Assembly: GCA_002900995.3 (NCBI GenBank)
Contig: CM035307.1
Location: 62,001-126,000 of the forward strand
From: Ganoderma boninense
Lineage: Eukaryota > Basidiomycota > Agaricomycetes > Polyporales > Polyporaceae
Reading direction: 5' to 3'
DNA length: 64,000 bases
Below the pieces are notes generated by a model, which was not told where the DNA came from, made no database searches, and saw nothing but the letters and a program-made list of their open reading frames with translations. This document shows, piece by piece, positions 35,590 to 47,499 of this stretch (within the stretch, counting starts at the first letter, position 1; the number at the start of each line of letters is the position of its first letter). The translations under genes were made by a program, and so were the position numbers.

Positions 35590-36660
35590 ATCTCGCCTCC
35601 CTGCCGCGCGTGCCGCCTGGCAGGGGATGGCTGGCGTACCTGACGTGGTAGACAATGGCGCGCGGGCGGCGAAAATCGCAGGCGGGATGGAGAAAGCACT
35701 CGGGGTGAGTACACACCTCTGTCTCGTTCGAACACGGTATAGGCATTGACAGGCACATACATGCAGTGCTGTCTGGGGGGGACTGCTGGCGGACTGAGGC
35801 AGTGGACAGCGGTGCGTGGGCCGCCAAAATCGCAGGCGGGACGCGGAAGGAACTCGGAGGCTGGGGAAGCACTTACCTGGCAGCGGACACGCTCGAGTCC
35901 GCCTCAACGCGCGACTCCACGGCCGTCCGGCTCTTCTCGGCCCCAACAGGTCACCCGCGGGCTCGCTCCATGTCCACGATATTGCGGGCGAGATGCCGGG
36001 ACGCGGTCGTGGCTACGGGAGCGCACGAGCTGGCAGTTGGAGTCCGGGGCTGGGGCTCTGTTCTGGTGCGGCGAGCCCGGCGGCGGGAGCAGGGTAGAAG
36101 GTGAGCACAAAGGTACGCACCTTGTCTGTCTTGTCCGGAAGCGGCACAAGAGTCGTAATTCGCATGTACGCGTGTCGCGACTCCCTGCCGTGCGGGCCGC
36201 CTGGCAGGGGAGTGCAGGCGAGCTGACATGGCAGACGGCGGTTTCTGAGCTCGCAGGTGGCCGAGGTCGCGGCCGGGAGTGGCGAGGGACTCGGAAGAGG
36301 GGAGGGAGACGCAGACGAGTCCAAGAGCAGACAGAGCACGTACCTCGGAGTCCGCCCCAGCTCCTCGCCTCACAGCTCTCTTCCAGGCCCGCTGTCGCTC
36401 CGAGTACGAGTTGCTGGTGTGTTCGCGTACGTGTGTTGCAATCCCTGCCGTGCGGGCCGCCTGGCAGGGAAATGCAGGCGGTCTGATGGCGGTTCTGAGC
36501 TCGCAGGTGGCCAGGTCGCGGCCGGGAGTTGCGAGGGACTCGGAAGAGGGGAGGGAGACGCAGACGAGTCCAAGAGCAGAGCACGTACCTCGGAGTCCGC
36601 CCCAGCGTGTCACCCCACAGCTCTCGCCTGCTGTCGCTCCGAGTACGAGTTGCGGGCGTG
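35590..36660. repeat. Nested repeat of about 262 bp, copy A
   Basis: The block CCCTGCCGTGCGGGCCGCC followed by TGGCAGGG, itself an imperfect palindrome, occurs at about 36182 and 36443, and a variant at 35598. Flanking words (CTCGCAGGTGGCC, CGGCCGGGAGT, GGGAGACGCAGACGAGTCC) repeat with the same spacing. The equivalent in copy B is 47500-48570. Confidence 0.75.
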
Positions 36661-37492
36661 TGGAGGGGTCTGCGGTGGTGGAAGTCGACGGGGACGAGTG
36701 CACGAGGGGGCCGCGGTAGCACGTAGACAGAGCATGTACGTAGAGGACAGAATGCAAGAGCAATGCAGTGCCGGAAGCGAGCCGCGTCGAGTTCACAATA
36801 GGCGCTCTAACCGTGTGTGCATCCAAGTCCCCGAGTGCCCCCCGCTGTCTAGTACATTCAGCATGTTCCCCACTGTCCAGTGTATTCCCCACATTCCTCC
36901 CTAAGGACGTGTTTGTTTTCCAGGCAGGACGCCCCCGACGCCGCCGCCACGAGGCTACCGCACGCCGCCTCGCGTAGCACGCACCGCCACCCCCGCGCAC
37001 CGTCCAGCACCGCAGAACTGGCCCAACTGGCATCGCGCCTCGACGCCTAGCATGGGCGGCATATGCTTACTGTACCCTGGCTCGGTGACAGAGCAATGGA
37101 GAGGGCGGTCAAGGCTCGGAATATGCGAGAACATGCAAGAGGGCTCGCAAGAGCGTAGCTCTGCAGCCCAGGAACGCGCGCGACGAAATGGTTGCGCTGC
37201 GCGATGCGTCGGGTTGAATATGAGATACATATCCTCGTGCACGAGCGACTGCGCCGAAAAGTGTGGCGGTTCACAACGTCGACCGACAACGCCGCGAATC
37301 ATTGAAAGTACAATATACAAGCCGCTACCAGTCAATTGTGTCAATTGTACAACGCGCTGTCCAGCAGCGCACAGAGAACTCAGCCGCGCGACGACCGTTT
37401 GCTCGGTAAACGGCTCCTATACGACGACCTGCACGCGCGGGTCAGCCAATACACAACCAGAGGTAAGTGCAGGCACAGCGTAAGTAAACACT

Positions 37493-39166
37493 CACATCCG
37501 CGATGCGCCGCTGCGCACATTCGACAAATTCGACATGTTCGACATCAGCGCGCTCTCCAGCGCCGACTGCGACAAGCTCGCGTCTGCCGCAGCGAACATT
37601 TGTGGTCAGCGACGGCTGGCACGCGGCAGGTACAAAAACAAACGACTAACCACTGATGTCGCTGAAGCTCGACGCCTCGCTCCCCGACGGCGTCCCGCGG
37701 CGAGGTCTCTATGGATCGCCCTCCCGTGCACCGTCTGCCCCCGCGCGCTGCCCGGCGACAGCGCAGGCGGGGACGACGTCTTCTCCGGGGTGGCCAGGTG
37801 TCGGCCGATGGGCATCGGCGACGTCATGCCCGTGGGCGACTGGGGGTCCGAGTGCGAGTGCGAGTTCGACCGCGACTGCGACAAGGACTGCGAGTGCGAC
37901 GAGAGCGACTGCGAGTGCGACGCAGACCGCTGGGGGTTCCGGTACACGCTCGAGTGCGCGCTCTGGCTTGCGCCATAGCCCTGGCTGTGGTGCCGCTGGT
38001 GACTGTGACCGAGGCTGTGGACGCTCTGCGTACCCGGGCTGGCCGCCGGGTACTGGTTCTGGTACGGGAATGCGTACTGCTGGGACTGGGCCTGGGGCGA
38101 GGGGATCGACGGGATCGACCCCTGCGGCGAGTCGACGCTCGCGCTCGACAGGCTCTGATTCCGCTCCCTCTCCCTCCCGACGCTCGACGACGACAGCGAA
38201 GCACCCAGGCTCGACGGCGGCACCCTCCCCCTTTGCTTCCTCCCCGCGCTCCCGTTCCCGTTCGCGCGCGCAGCGACGGGGTCCGCAACGAGCCCGAGCG
38301 CGTCCTTCGTCATCAGCCTCTCCAAGTCCCGCAGCTTCTGCGCCAGCGCCTCCTGCTTCTCCGTCTCGTCCGCCTTCCTTGCCTCCTCGTCGCTGTCGTC
38401 CTCGTCACTCGAGTCCTCCTCGTCCCCGCTCACGCCGTCCGAGGACGACCCCGCGCGCGACGACGCAGGCGAGAGTGGCCGGAGCGCGGGCGAGCGCACC
38501 CGCCGCGGGCCCTGGAGCGTGATCGTGGACGACGAGACCTTCTTCGTCGGGAGCTGCGTCGCAGTCGCTGTCGCTGTCGCAGTACCAGTCGCCGTCGCAA
38601 TGGGGTACACGCTGGGCCGCTGGGGGTGCTCGCCTCCTCCGCCGTTGGGGACCCCGTGGCTGCGCGAGGGCGCGCCCGTGCGCATGCCCGAGGGAGCTCA
38701 GCCGTGCGCGCACGCCGATGTGCGGCCGCAGCGTGCTCGTGCCCGTCGTCGACCCCGTGCCGTCCCTGCATGTCGGCGACGCAAGCGAGCCGCAGTGTGC
38801 GTTCGCGGTTCCGGACTCGCGGTGGGCGAGTGGCGGGCGGGTGGGCTCTGGGAGGTGACGCTCGAGGGGCGGTGGAGGTACTCGCCTGCGACTGGGCCGT
38901 TGGCACGGCTGGGTGAGGGGTCGGACGGGAAGCGGGGGCTGCGGTGCGGATGCCTAGGGCGAGATTGCTTAGTCGATTCAGGCCTTGGAGGCCGCGGAGG
39001 TCTTCTTCGTACCGGACTTGGGCACGGTAGAGGAGGTAGGGCAGGGGGACTTGGAGATGTTGTGCGAGGCCCTTCCCTGGGTTTGCAACGGAGCGCGTCT
39101 CGATCTGGCCCCGATGTGGCTGTGTGGCGCCGGGGCTGGAGGACGAGCGTTGTCTGAGCGTAGTCT
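37493..39166 (-). CDS. Ser-rich protein gene, 3' part (repeat copy B, homopolymer frameshifts)
   Basis: The structure is as in copy C. Against C it has one C too few near 37692 and length changes in homopolymers near 38652, 38850 and 38930, which break the long frame four times. Apart from those changes the sequence is nearly identical to C. Because all four lie in C or G runs, consensus error is as likely as true inactivation. The intact blocks still read DGVSGDEEDSSDEDDSDEEA and ALAQKLRDLERLMTKDALGL. Confidence 0.5.
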
Positions 39167-40204
39167 AAGTCTGCCTTATCAACTCCGTTCTCCGTTCTCA
39201 GCCTGTCGCTCGCTGCCTGAGACACGCTCGTTCACGCTCGTTGCTTGCTCTTTGCGAGGCCGTGTGTCTCTCTCTGCCGTCCTCGCCGCCGCGTTCTACG
39301 GCTTTCCCCCCTCGCTCCCAGCCTCAGTCCTCGTCTCCGAGTGCACAGGCGCACTCGGCTCTCTCGTCTCTGTGCTCGCCCAAAATCTGGGCCCCGTCCG
39401 AGTCGTCCCTCGCCGTGAACCGTACCTCGCCTCTACCGCCCCTGTCCCGCATCTGCACAGCATGCGTATGTGCTCGTCTTGCTCTCTCTGCGCTTCTCTT
39501 CAAGTCTCTCCGCGACCACTCCCGGCTCCGAGTCCCATCTCGTCCCCGGCACCCTCATCTCTCCGGCCACCGACGGCATTTCGACACTAGCCGTCGCTCA
39601 ACACATTGCATCGTCCAACGGACTCCCGGAACGCGATGCCAGGCACGTCCCCCAACGCTCGATCGCGAGTGCCCGGCGGGAGAATCTGTCCCAGCACGTC
39701 TCGGCCCTCCGAGTGGGCCCAACCATCCAGGTGCGTCTTCCCCGCTCTGTACTCGTTCCTTCTCCACTCACACCGCACTCGACGGTCTGGGAACACAGCC
39801 GCAGTGCGTACGGACCGTCGCAGCTCGCGTACTCGGCGAGGCGCGTGGTGCAGCTCCGGCAAGCCAGGGCAAGCCGCGCCCCGCGCGCCATCACCCCGGA
39901 CCTACCTCCATCCTCGCGCTCGGCTTGTTTTCGACAGGCACTTCATCGACGGGCACGGACACGTCGGTAATACGCCCCCGAGACACCCTCGGTCGCACAC
40001 GAACCCGGCAAGTTTGCCAGGACGCGTCTGAACACACGGCCGGCCCCACTTTCGACCTCGCACACGGAAATAACGCCATCCAAGCCTTGGAATGGCCCTG
40101 AAACGGATCTGCCGTCTCGCACACGAGGCAGACACGCCGCCAGTGAAGCAGGTGCGGAAGGAACAGGCGACGGAGGCCAAGGACGGAAGAGGAATGGCGG
40201 CACG

Positions 40205-40545
40205 CACCTCAGGTGAGTCAGTATGGCGTGTGTGCTTGTATCCCGCGATCTTACGATGATTTGACATCTGCAACAGTCAGCTCTGGCCCCGAGCGATGCA
40301 AAATAACGCGTACCTGGCTGAAAGGAACTGTCGATGAAGGCCGAGGAGACGAGAAGGGCGGTCGGACGCACGCGAGGTAAGTATGGACGTGTACATGCTT
40401 GTTGCCGGCTGCGGGCAGCGATCTGACGTGCTCGAAGGTTAGCTCTGGACCGCCAATAACGCGAGCAAACACGTACCGGGCCGGGCGTTGGACGCAGATG
40501 TGGGGAAAGGCCCGTCGAGCGGCCGGGCGCTGGGCTGGCGGAGCA
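40205..40545. repeat. Nested tandem repeat of about 165 bp, two units (copy B)
   Basis: The blocks beginning AGGTGAGTCAGTATGG (about 40211) and AGGTAAGTATGGACGTGTAC (about 40376) align over 165 bases, both continuing to TTAGCTCTGG/CAGTCAGCTCTGG. The equivalent in copy C is 52107-52450, where the sequence differs from B by roughly 15 percent by eye, much more than the flanks. Confidence 0.65.
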
Positions 40546-40899
40546 GCAACAACACCTCAAAACGCAAAAGGTCAGCAGCCGAACGTCGTGCAAGTGCCGT
40601 AGACGGTGGGAAAGGTCACAGAGAGACGTAGAGGTGCAGGGAGCGGCGAGCCGTGAGCGCGTTAGGGCTCGCGATCAGTGCGAGTGGAGGCAGGTAAGCC
40701 GGACGCCCGTTTCTCCTTGTTCCAGCGACCGCCGGGCTCAGGCAACCGTCTGAACGTGAAGCCCCGATGCGCACGAGCCGTCGGCCGTCGCGCACACGGA
40801 TCCGCCCACAAGGCGGCATCGGCGGAAAAACGCACGCCAGCGCCGCCCACGGACACACCGCCCGCGCGCCCGATATCTCGACCACACAGCGTCCGGCAC

Positions 40900-41720
40900 G
40901 CAGAGAACACGGCGTCCGTGCATCTACGATCGTCCCTGAGGCACGTCCGCGCCGTTCCCCGCGGGCACGACGACTTTCGAAACCGGACGCAGAACGTCGA
41001 TTTCATGGGGCTCGGGGCCCATGACATGCACTCAGCCCGCGTCTCGTGCAGGACGGGCCGGGCGTCGTCTCAGACGTGCCCCCGAGAGTCAGGCGAGTCT
41101 CGAATGACTGCCTGCGCGCCCATGGAATGCAGGAATTCGGGTGCGGGGTGCCGGGCACAGGTCTGCACTGGGAGGCGAGCAGGTGAGAGAAGCTCGCATA
41201 TCTGTCGCGGGGCGCATCGCTGCGCGTGCTAACGACGTTTTTCAGAGTCCCTGAGCACCGGGGCACCACGTCCGGCCGGCTGCACGGCGGCGGGACGTGG
41301 TCGAGAAATCGCGGATTCGGGCGATTTCATGGTAATTCAATTCTGACGAGTCTCGGCCGCTCGCCTCCCGCCCGCATCCAGCGCGCAGCCAGCCGGCTGT
41401 CGTCTGAAGCGTCGTACTGGGAGCCCGAGGAGTCTCGGACGGCGGTGTGGGCCCCCCCGAATTACGGAGAATGGTGGTGCTCAGTGCGGGGCGGGGCCGG
41501 GTGCGCACTGGGGCGGGGCGGGTGCTAGAAAAGGACGCATATGTCGGGGGAGACGTGTGCCCGCGCGTGCTAACTGTGTTTTCGAGGATCGTTGAACACC
41601 GGGGCACCACGAACGGCGGGCTGCGCGGGGCCCGGACGAGGTCGTGAAATCGCTCGAAAATGCGATTTCATGGAAATTCATTTCGGGCGGCACACCGCGC
41701 CCGCCCGGATACGTCGCGCT
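40900..41720. repeat. Nested tandem repeat of about 325-341 bp, three units (copy B)
   Basis: The anchor GATTTCATGG recurs at 40999, 41323 and 41664. A second anchor, GTCCCTGAG/CGTTGAACACCGGGGCACCACG, recurs at about 40935, 41250 and 41590. Units 2 and 3 are the most alike. The equivalent in copy C is 52805-53625. Confidence 0.75.
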
Positions 41721-41749
41721 GGCGGCGGCGGGCCTCTCAGACGGCGATG

Positions 41750-44650
41750 GTGGGTCGCAGGGACCCTGTCGGAGCGATTTGCGGCGGCGAGGGACGCGGT
41801 TCGAATGTCGCCCTTGGGGTGGGTGGACACGGGTCATGGGCGCGCGGACGCGACTCAGAGGATCGACCGGACGGCCGGCTTCCCACCACCCGGGAGAGTT
41901 CTGGTGTGCTCAAAGGGACTCGAACAGGCACGGACGAGCCGCCTGGGATGCGTGGGATGTGGGGAACGGCGACTCGGGCGCGGGGCCGGCGGGACCATGG
42001 GGTCGAGTCGGGCCCCAGTGCGGAATGCTCAAGATTCCATCCCGCTGCCGGCTTGCGACCGCCTGCCCGCTATGACACAGTCCGGGTCCGTGCCCTGACG
42101 GTCCCGGCTCTCAAATGCGGCACTGAAACGGGCGGTCGGTGTATTGGTGAGTCCGCCGGGCGAACTCGCATGCAGATGGCTAACTTGTGGAGGGCAGACC
42201 GGCGGGCACTGGCCGGCACATGGCACACGGAGAGCATGTGGGAAGCGGACTCAAGAGTGCCATGAGCGGACCCTCGGACCTTGGAGGACGAGAGGACCGA
42301 CGGTGCACGCGGCCGGGTTCTGTCGAGATGTTTGTTCTGCGGCCGGGGGCGCACGAAAGCCGGAGAACGACCAGCACCCGGGCGAGGACGGCATGCACAC
42401 GAGGTCGATCGAACACGGAAGGTGCGAGACTTACCATAGACGTGGGCGGCGATCATTCGAGCTGACGGGAGTGAGCTCGATGAAGGCAACCTCGCACCCG
42501 GATGCGGACAGCGGCAGCTGGAACGGCCAGCCTGGCTCGCGGTTGAGCAGAGGACTATGCGAGCGAGACCGGGAACGGCGACGGACGGGAGGGGGACGGG
42601 GATGTTCGGGTCAGCACGAGGTTGTAAGTACAAGCCGAGGAGGAGTGTGTACTGACAGCAATATATTTCGTCCGCCCTAGACTGTGTCGGCGTTGGCACG
42701 CACCCCCACATTGCGGGGCCGCTTGGATTCGGACTCGGAAGGCACACAATGTGTACGCGCATTCGAGACGTGCGCAGGGCATGGACCGACCGAAGCTAGG
42801 CCCCCGACACCTATTACCGCAGGTTAGTCACCCGCCCGTGCACCGGCAGAGCACGTACATGGATCCGGGCTCAACGCGCGACTTCGATCCATCTGGAACG
42901 GGATGGGGCGCTCGAGAATGAGCGGGAGATTGCGGTCGGGACGATGGCACCGCGGAGATCGTCCTCGGACGGAGAAGATCTGTGTAGGAAAGCGATCAGC
43001 GGGACCGTCACTCGGTGGTGGCAGAGTGGAACGCACGGACGTTGGACAGAGGTTGGCGTCGCATAGAGGTTCGGCGATCCATCTGGATACTCGTCGGCCG
43101 GACGGACGGACAGATCAGTGAGAGATTGACGACGGAGAGGGGTGGAACTGGACTCACAGATGGTAAGTTCAATTGATAATGGGAACTTGGCGTTGCGTGA
43201 AGGTCGGTGGGTGTTCGAGATCGCTGAAGACTCTATGTTAGATCTAGGTACTGGGCGCGGAACTCCAAGCAGTTCACTGGGCATACTCGAGACCGGGTTC
43301 GGACGTCGCCCTTGGGCAGGTCGCAGGACGCGTGGCCGGCAGAAGTATAAGTATGGGGTCGGGTCGGGCCACAATACGGAATCCTCAAGATTACATGACG
43401 CAGACAGCTTCCGAATGCGTGCGCGCAGCCCGGATCTGTGCCCTGATAGGTCCGGCTCTTGTATAGGACACTGGAGCGGGAGGTCGGCATGCTCGTGAGT
43501 CCGCCGCGTGGGCTCTTGCGTATACGGCTAATTTATGGAACGCAGGTCCCGGGGCAATGGCCGGCGCATGCGAAACGGACTCAAGGCCGCCATCAGAGGT
43601 CCTGTGGACCTCGGACGACGAGACGATGGGCGGTGCACATGGCCAAGCACCCATCTAGATGTTCATTCGCCGGCCGGCAGCGTACCACGACCGGAGAATG
43701 CCCAGCGCGACTGCGAGGACAACGCGTATGCGAGACTGAATACGGCAGGATACACGGACTTACGGAGGAATCAACGCGGTCGCGGCGGACGAGACCGCAC
43801 TCGGCAGGCTGGTCCCCGACCCGGACATCGACACTGGAGTAAGCCGGTATCGCAGCCTGGCCAGCGGATCAGTAGAGGGCGGATGTGCGAGTGATTCCGG
43901 GCGCACCGATGGACCTGGAACGAGAACGGGAACAACGGGTTGGGGTCAGCACGGGAGAGTAGGTACGAGCCGAGTGATGCATATGAACTGACCACAATAT
44001 ATTTTGTGCTCCCCAGACGTCGTCGGCGTCGGCGTGTCCACTGCGGGGCCGCTCAGCAGGCACGAGTACACGACTACGAGATGGCCGACTGAACCCCAGC
44101 CCCGGATACCTGTTGCCGCATGTCAGCCATCAGCCCGTGCACCGGTGAGGCACGTACCTGGACTCTAATCTATCCCGCCTCCCGCGTAACCATGATCCAT
44201 CGGGAACCGGACGCGATACTCGAGAAGGAGCGGGAGATTGCGGTCGGGACAACAGCCCCAGAGAAATAGTCCGGGGTGGATGCACGGACAGACGAGATCT
44301 GTGTGCAAAGCGATCAGCGGGACCCTCTCTCGGTGACAACAGACCGGACGCACGGACGCTGGGGTTGACGGACGTCAGAGCTTGGCATCGCATAGAGGTT
44401 CAGGGATCCATCTGGACACTCGTCGGCCGGACGGAGAGATCAGACGGAGATTGAGATTGAGGGCGGAGCTAGACTCACGAATTGCGTACCAGGTAAGTTT
44501 GATTGATAATGGGAACTTGGCGTTGCGCGAAGGCCGGCGGGCGTCCGAGCTGACCAAAGGGTCGATGTTAGATCTAGGTACACAACTTGGGCTCGCGAGC
44601 AGCTCACCGAGCATACTGAGAGGCCCACGGAAGAGGTCTGCCGGCGATCA
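41750..44650. repeat. Nested tandem repeat of about 1.33 kb, just over two units (copy B)
   Basis: Pairs of anchors are: GTGAGTCCGCC at 42147 and 43495; GATAATGGGAACTTGGCGTTG at 43175 and 44505; GAATG/CCTCAAGATT at about 42022 and 43378. The periods are 1,348, 1,330 and about 1,350. The equivalents are copy C 53655-56540 and, partly, copy A 30448-32840. Confidence 0.75.
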
Positions 44651-45056
44651 AACCGTGGGCTCGGGCAGCAAAGGTGGTGGGCTGGTATCCGAGAGTTGCG
44701 AGTGGGGTCGGTCGGCTCGGAGATGCGGGGGAAGACGGCAGTCGAAGGCCCGGGACTGTGCGCTGCGGGTTGGAGAAGAGAAGGACAAGTAGTTGGGAGG
44801 AGGAGTGGGGCGACTCGGAGAGGTGGGGATGTTGTTGCAGTCCATCTCCGGCAGGCTTTTGTAGCGAGAGGGTGGCCCGTGCGCGAGATGGTACGCCCGA
44901 GACGTCGTACGTGCGGGCGGCGGTCGCGCTACGCGCATGTTCCGGACTTACCACAGTTCACAGAGAAACCCCAAAATCAAGCATCACGCGCGCGCCGTGA
45001 GGGAACCGGCTCTATCGGCGAGACAGTGCCAGCGGTCGCAACGTAGCACGGCTTGG

Positions 45057-45423
45057 ATGGACCTCATTGCACAGAGTGCCGAGAGGAAGGATGTGGCTTT
45101 AGCCACTTCTTCGGAAGACGGCCCCGCTCGGGTAAGTATTGCGCGGTCTCCGCCTTGCCTAGCGAGCGTCCCTTTCGTGCTGATCGCATCCTCGCTTCGG
45201 TTATTGTCGTCAGGCCAGCGCTCTGGGCGGAATCGAGACTGTGAGTACAGTTTCGCATTTTGGAGCTATTCCGCCGTGTCTGCACACCCACCCATGGCAG
45301 ACGAGTTCGGACTTGGAGTTCCGTGCAACATTGCAATGCCTCCGAGTCCGTGAATTTTGCTCACCATCTTGTTGTCATTTCGGAGCAGCCTCAGTTCGCT
45401 GGCTCAGAGCTCACCAGCTATAG
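45057..45423 (+). other. Short spliced ORF candidate, conserved in position in all three copies
   Basis: Exons 45057-45131, 45214-45240 and 45301-45423, with introns GTAAGT...TCAG and GTGAGT...GCAG, give 74 aa starting MDLIAQSAERKDVALATSSE. The equivalent starts are 33227 (copy A, one extra base in exon 2) and 56946 (copy C, altered third acceptor). There is no similarity to a known family. The splice sites are consensus, but the low length conservation argues against a strong protein constraint. Confidence 0.25.
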
Positions 45424-46232
45424 TATTAATTTCTTGTTCAATACTGTAGGTAGCAATTGGCAAAAAATGCGGGAACCCATGCATTGCAGACCAGGTTCCC
45501 CAGTATGCTTGTTATGCGCGTGCCGGAGTGGCACGCCGTGTTGTCATGTTGATACTGCATATATTAATTACCTGCTTTCCGACACTTGGAAATAATTCAA
45601 TGAAGCCTTGTTGGCAGATTACCGGTCCGAGTGCGAGACCACATATATCCAAGGTAAGCTGCACTAATTATCTCCGTCCCATGATGTTTTGAACTGAGCC
45701 AGCTTTACGTGCGACGCCATGCAAATGAATATTCTAGTCATAATTCCGTGTGGAGGACAGATTTGCTCCCTTCAGATCCTCGTCTCTGCCATCCTCGACC
45801 ATCCCTCGAGTCCTGCCTGACAGTTCCGCGACTCTCCTAATAGTCAATCCAATGCCCAGTGCTGCGAACGGTGCAAATTCGGATGGAATTGATGCACGAG
45901 CATTTGTTCAGATTAGGATGCCCAATACAAATTCATGGGGTGTAATTTCCGACCCCAGCTAATATCATCATGACAGTTTGTTCTGGGCAAGTTACGGCTG
46001 CACGGAGCCTTGAAGACTCCGTGCCCCAAAATTCACGGAGGAAAATAAGTGCGCAACAATCAGGCAACGCAATATTCGGATAAGTTTCTCCGTCCGGGAG
46101 GATGAACGTTGAGGGGGGTCAAGGTCCGGCACGCAGTGATCGGAAAGGTACTTACCGCGGCAAGCGAAAAGGCTCCACGTTGCATGCCCGCTGGCCTGTG
46201 CACACTCGGACGATGCTGCATTTATCGGAAAG

Positions 46233-46330
46233 GTATATTATATTATACTGGTAACACCTCAACACCTTTCCGCTTCTCCCCCTCCCTGCCGTCATTCCAT
46301 CCTACTCACCATACCTCTGTGCTGATCTCA
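46233..46330 (+). promoter_or_regulatory. Promoter-like TATA box and pyrimidine tract (copy B)
   Basis: TATATTATATTATACTGG at 46233 is followed within 35 bases by a long C/T-rich tract (CTTCTCCCCCTCCCTGCCG), a common fungal transcription-start pattern. The same arrangement is at 34399 in copy A. It lies about 230 bases upstream of the candidate gene start at 46467. A 30-codon ORF (ATG at 46373) ends TAGGATG, directly before that start. Confidence 0.35.
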
Positions 46331-46466
46331 CCGCTCGTCGCATCACCCCGTCATCCTGGCTCGACATACATCATGCTAGTGTATGTTCACCTCTCACCCC
46401 CTACATATCCACGGCACACCGTACTTACACTAAGCTGCAGCTTCAAGCACCCTATTCGCGCTTAGG

Positions 46467-47186
46467 ATGCTGCATGGCCGCGCAGCTCCAGGCTTCAAAG
46501 CTGTTTGCAAGCTCGGACGTGTCAATGATGGCATAATTGTGAGTAGCTTTCAGCTTAATTATGTACCAGTCGCGGAGTCGATCTCGCACACTGCACATCA
46601 CGTGTGGGTACTGCGTCCAAAGACTGTGTGCTGACAGCCGCTGATCTATTAGGATCCTATCATCAAGGCTTGGTGCACACATTCAAGACACAATGGAGCC
46701 CAGAGCGCGGCTGAAGGCCTCAGCAGATGCACACGTTGCCACCAGTTTGGTACGTATCACTGTCAGATATTTGAATCACTTTTATACTAATGGGGCTTAC
46801 ATTCAAGCTGTTATCGAGAACATGCACGCCATCGAAGATAATAGTACACTCATGCTCGGAGCGCAGTCAGAGCCGAGACCTCAGTCGCACACGTCACATA
46901 CAACAACACATGCAGACTGGGGTCGGGAACATTTGCGGATGCACACGCCGTCTCGGATGGCCACCCGTTCAGCGCGTACGTATGATTGCGAGGGTATTCT
47001 GAGTGGCCATCGTCGAGACCCGCGCACGGCGTCTCAGAAGGTCACACGGTTAGGACGCCGCGAGTCTGGATGCTTACGACGAGGTACGTGCTGTCTGTAT
47101 GATATGGGATGCTTTACTTACTCACGCGGTCTGCGGTATTTAGACAGGAGCGGCCCGAAGACATGGCGAGCAGACGGGGAGGATGA
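46467..47186 (+). CDS. Candidate five-exon gene within the macrosatellite unit, no known family
   Basis: The exons 46467-46538, 46653-46749, 46808-46975, 47038-47083 and 47144-47186 join to an uninterrupted 141 aa frame. Donors are GTGAGT, GTACGT, GTACGT and GTACGT; acceptors are TTAG, CAAG, TCAG and TTAG; intron 2 has a branch-like ACTAAT. The product starts MLHGRAAPGFKAVCKLGRVN, has a CxxC in TRCHQF, and ends RPEDMASRRGG. No signal peptide or membrane segment is seen. An AAG acceptor is unusual. The copy A counterpart at 34632 is frameshifted; copy C is lost in the gap. It could be non-coding spliced RNA instead. The only evidence is the splice signals and open frame. Confidence 0.35.
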
Positions 47187-47499
47187 GACAGCAGTGGCAG
47201 CAGGACAGGGGAGGTTGCAGAAAAGGCGAGGGGTGGAGCGGGACCGGGCGGAATGATCTCAGAGAAGGTACGCACACTTACCTGGAGCACGGAGATGTGG
47301 GCGAGAGGCTGGTGGGAGACAGATGGGGCAGACGCGGTCGAGGTCGAGCAGAAGGACGAGGTGTGGCAGGTGGAGTTGCGGGCTAGCACTCTGTTCTGGC
47401 GCGGGCGGCCCGGCAGCGGGAGCGATGGCAGAATGGGAGCGCAAGGGTACGCACCTTGTCTGAATGCAGGACGGGAGTCGGGAGACGCATGTGTGCGTA

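Larger units (their letters stand above)
28917..37040. repeat. Macrosatellite copy A (incomplete, internal gap)
   Basis: This is the first copy of the 11.9 kb unit, starting at the words CGACGCCTAGCATGGGCGGC that also start copies B and C. The left part (28917-30347) matches copy B 37041-38404 with visible substitutions. The part after the gap (30448 onward) matches copy B from about 42230. About 3.8 kb of the unit is thus hidden in the 100 N. The bases just right of the gap carry many one-base indels against both other copies. The distal part (33.0-34.6 and 35.1-37.0 kb) is nearly identical to copy B. Confidence 0.92.

Noticed and set aside
39241..40101. Plus-strand 286-codon ORF in copy B (and 51153-51872 in C)
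   Set aside because: Low-complexity Pro/Ser/Arg reading. The frame differs between copies through one-base changes, so it shows no sign of constraint.
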